This document shows positions 6,628 to 8,237 of a DNA stretch of 8,237 nucleotides, piece by piece. Position 1 is the stretch's first letter. Every line of letters starts with the position of its first letter. This stretch comes from Deinococcus aerolatus. GTDB lineage: Bacteria > Deinococcota > Deinococci > Deinococcales > Deinococcaceae. A program made the translations under genes and the position numbers. Location: assembly GCF_014647055.1 (NCBI RefSeq), contig NZ_BMOL01000038.1, positions 1 through 8,237 of the forward strand, written 5' to 3'. The notes under the pieces were generated by a model. The model worked only from the letters and a program-made list of their open reading frames with translations, had not been told where the DNA came from and ran no database searches.

Positions 6628-6683
6628 CTCTTACATATACATAGCCCTGCTGCGGAATATGAGGGCGTGGCAACCCGAAAGTT

Positions 6684-6716
6684 GGAACGGGCGCCCGGAA
6701 GTCGGACGCCTGTTCC
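6684..6716 (-). terminator. Hairpin just downstream of the integrase gene, possible terminator
   Basis: GGAACGGGCG (6684-6693) and CGCCTGTTCC (6707-6716) form 10-bp arms with one mismatch around a 13-base loop. They start 23 bp past the integrase stop codon in the direction of its transcription. On the minus strand the stem is followed by AACTTTCGGG, so the T-tract is poor. A second, competing inverted repeat, GACGCCT (6705-6711) with AGGCGTC (6735-6741), overlaps the stop codon. It may be a weak terminator or a recombination-related structure. Confidence 0.4.
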
Positions 6717-6739
6717 GAACCCTGTCTCAGGCGAAGGCG

Positions 6740-7921
6740 TCAGGCCACCCGTTCGTTGTCCTCATCGAGCTCAATAGGCTTGGCGGCGCTCCTGATCCTC
6801 AGCGGCTTCGGAATCAGCAGGTCTCCCAGCGCGAACGTGTGCCGCTCGTGCTCCTCCGCGAAGACGTGGCGGTAGATGTCCGCCGTCGTGCTCGGCCTCG
6901 AGTGCCCCAGCTTCTCGCTGACCACCTCCATCGGCACGCCCATGCTCAGCATCAGGCTGGCGTAGGTGTGCCGCAAGTCATGAAAGCGGACGGCGCCCAG
7001 CCCCGCCCGCTCGGCGATCTTCCCCGCCAGCTTGGTCAGCGAGTCCGGGTAGAGGCGCTCTCCCCTGGCATTGGTGAACACGTGGCTGGCCGCCCCCAGG
7101 CCCTCGGCCAGTTGATCCTGCTGATGCTTCCGGAGCAGCGCCACGGTGTCGGGAGCGAGATGCAGATCCCGCACCCCGGATTCTGTCTTCGGCTCCCCCA
7201 GGGTGGCCGTGCCATTCACCACGGTGATGTTCTCGCGGACCCGCAGTTGCGCCTTGTCCAGATCCAGGTGGGCCCATTTCAAGGCACAGACCTCTCCCCT
7301 TCTTAACCCGCTCGCGATGACGAACTCGAAGAGCAGGCCCAGGCGGTGCTCATGCGCCACCTTCAGGAAGGTGCCCACTTCCTCCGCGTCCAGGGCGCGG
7401 GCGGTCTTGCTCCGACGGAAGCTGGGCAGACGGGCCACCTCCGCAACGTTCCGGGCCACGATCTCGTCGAACACCGCCTCCTGCAGCGCCTGCCGCAGAA
7501 TCACCCGCACCTGATGCAGCAGCGACTTCGAAAAGCCCTGGTCCGCCAGCTTGACGTAGGCGCCCCGCACCTCGCTGGGCTTAAGGTCCTGCAACTTGCG
7601 GTGGCCCAGCAGGGGGCTGAGATGCCGCTCGATGACGTAGGCGTAGTTGGCCAGGGTCTTCGGCGCGAGATTCGGTCGCTTGAGTTCCAGCCAGCGTGGC
7701 AGCCAGTCGGCCAGCCGGATCTGGCTCGGGACGGGTAGCAGGCCCCGCTGGTGGTCCACCAGCGCCTGCACCCGCGCCCGATCCGCGTCCTTCTTGGTCT
7801 TCTCGGTCCCGCTTTTCAGGAGCTGCTTGCCCCGTTCGTCAAAACCCAGCGTGACCTGCCAGCGGTAACTTCCGCTCGGCAGTTTCTTGACACAGCCCTC
7901 GCCATTCTCGCGTCGTTTCAT
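6740..7921 (-). CDS. Tyrosine recombinase / phage-type integrase
   Basis: Site-specific recombinase that cuts and rejoins attachment sites by way of a 3'-phosphotyrosine intermediate, usually integrating or excising a phage or genomic island. The 393-residue length is normal for the family. An N-terminal arm-binding domain (1-58) has the typical opening RRENGEGCVKKLPSGSYRWQ. A core-binding SAM-like domain follows (about 68-152; WLELKRPNLAPKTLANY, then LHQVRVILRQALQEAV), and the catalytic domain spans about 175-370. All expected catalytic residues are visible: R207 in ASGLRRGE, K245 in EPKTESG, H314 and R317 in HDLRHTYASLM, H340 in LGHSRPSTT and nucleophile Y350 in ADIYRHV. The ATG at 7921 is preceded by AAGG immediately and GGGAGG further out, so initiation is not textbook, but no better start is seen. 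It stands alone: no excisionase, phage gene or tRNA attachment site is visible. Its element probably extends to the right of the window, or has been lost to the IS6 rearrangement on its left. Confidence 0.95.
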   Translation of the reverse strand: MKRRENGEGCVKKLPSGSYRWQVTLGFDERGKQLLKSGTEKTKKDADRARVQALVDHQRGLLPVPSQIRLADWLPRWLELKRPNLAPKTLANYAYVIERHLSPLLGHRKLQDLKPSEVRGAYVKLADQGFSKSLLHQVRVILRQALQEAVFDEIVARNVAEVARLPSFRRSKTARALDAEEVGTFLKVAHEHRLGLLFEFVIASGLRRGEVCALKWAHLDLDKAQLRVRENITVVNGTATLGEPKTESGVRDLHLAPDTVALLRKHQQDQLAEGLGAASHVFTNARGERLYPDSLTKLAGKIAERAGLGAVRFHDLRHTYASLMLSMGVPMEVVSEKLGHSRPSTTADIYRHVFAEEHERHTFALGDLLIPKPLRIRSAAKPIELDEDNERVA

Positions 7922-8237
7922 CCTTGTTTTTCTCCCTCCCAGTGAGCGTTCCGCTCTTCCGGGAGTGGGATGTTCGCTCTAACCGCGGGATACATCCAGG
8001 GCTGAGCCGCATCAGTAGACGGGGTCTAGCAGGTGAGGTTCAATGATCCTGACCAGGGAGTGGTGGTGGCGGAGCTTGGCACGGATCGCAGTGGTGCCCG
8101 CAGCATCCTGACTCACGCAGGGGAAGTGGCACAAGTCGCAAACCTATGGCGTTCTCAGCTGAGATCGTCTGGTAGTGCTCCAGAAATCCCGACAGAAAAT
8201 GGCCCACCCGTTGAGAGGGTCGGGCACACTGGAGGGA
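7922..8237 (+). other. Right flank: no confident gene; weak open frame from 8033 off the edge
   Basis: Apart from the hairpin at 7936-7965, this stretch has no recognisable gene. One plus-strand frame is open from a GTG at 8033, just after the TAG at 8027-8029, to the window end (68 codons). It begins VRFNDPDQGVVVAELGTDRS and continues SILTHAGEVAQVANLWRSQL, which looks moderately protein-like, but it has no clear ribosome site and its later codons lose GC bias at the third position. A minus-strand frame from the right edge is open to about 8043 but looks less like protein. If real, the plus-strand frame is the start of a partial gene, or a remnant; I assign no function. Confidence 0.25.
7936..7965. 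promoter_or_regulatory. Nested hairpin upstream of the integrase start
   Basis: An inner perfect inverted repeat, GAGCG-TTC-CGCTC (7944-7956), is nested in outer arms CTCCC (7936-7940) and GGGAG (7961-7965). The structure begins 15 bp upstream of the integrase ATG, so it would fall in the 5' leader or promoter. Possible roles are an autoregulatory or excisionase site, or a structured leader limiting integrase expression. There is no T-tract in the integrase direction, so a terminator is less likely. Confidence 0.35.

Noticed and set aside
6617..7306. Long plus-strand frame opposite the integrase
   Set aside because: It lies antisense to the integrase coding region, which has full family motifs; the opposite frame is open because of codon bias.
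1..8237. CRISPR array, tRNA or rRNA gene, toxin-antitoxin or restriction system
   Set aside because: No regularly spaced repeats, cloverleaf or rRNA-like sequence was found, and no paired small genes or nuclease/methylase motifs outside the features listed.

Overview
The window looks like an accessory region of a high-GC bacterium, most likely a Deinococcus or close relative. This rests on the style of the proteins (a polytopic GGDEF-EAL protein and a signal-peptide/TPR protein rich in Ala, Gly and Gln) and on the pairing of an IS701-like and an IS6-like transposase that I associate with that genus. No rRNA, tRNA or housekeeping gene is present to fix the taxonomy, so treat it as an inference.

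Layout from left to right. (1) 1-461, minus strand: the N-terminal part of an IS701-family transposase, cut by the window edge. (2) 486-2948, minus: an 820-residue membrane protein with about ten transmembrane helices, a coiled coil, a GGDEF domain and an EAL domain. Every key motif I checked is intact, so it is probably a bifunctional cyclic-di-GMP enzyme. (3) 2949-3716: a divergent intergenic region with a perfect 15-bp palindrome at 3026-3040 and a strong hairpin terminator at 3118-3142 whose T-tract faces the minus strand, with no credible gene feeding it. (4) 3717-5819, plus: a 700-residue exported protein with a signal peptide, a glycine-rich linker, TPR-like helices, a further helical region and a Gly/Val/Ala-rich C-terminus. 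I recognise no family and this is the least explained gene here. (5) 5910-6627: a 718-bp IS6-family element with 16-bp perfect terminal inverted repeats. Its transposase is broken by an in-frame amber codon and its flanks show no 8-bp duplication. (6) 6740-7921, minus: an intact tyrosine recombinase with a full R-K-H-R-H-Y catalytic set and hairpins on both sides. (7) 7922-8237: mostly non-coding, with a weak open frame running off the right edge.

How the pieces fit. No operon is evident. The two transposases and the integrase mark this as a recombination-prone stretch. The cyclic-di-GMP protein and the exported TPR protein are divergently oriented and could share the intergenic control region, but nothing in the sequence proves a functional link. 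No CRISPR array, toxin-antitoxin pair, restriction system or recognisable defence cassette was found. The best candidates for something undescribed are the exported TPR protein and the palindrome and orphan terminator in front of it.
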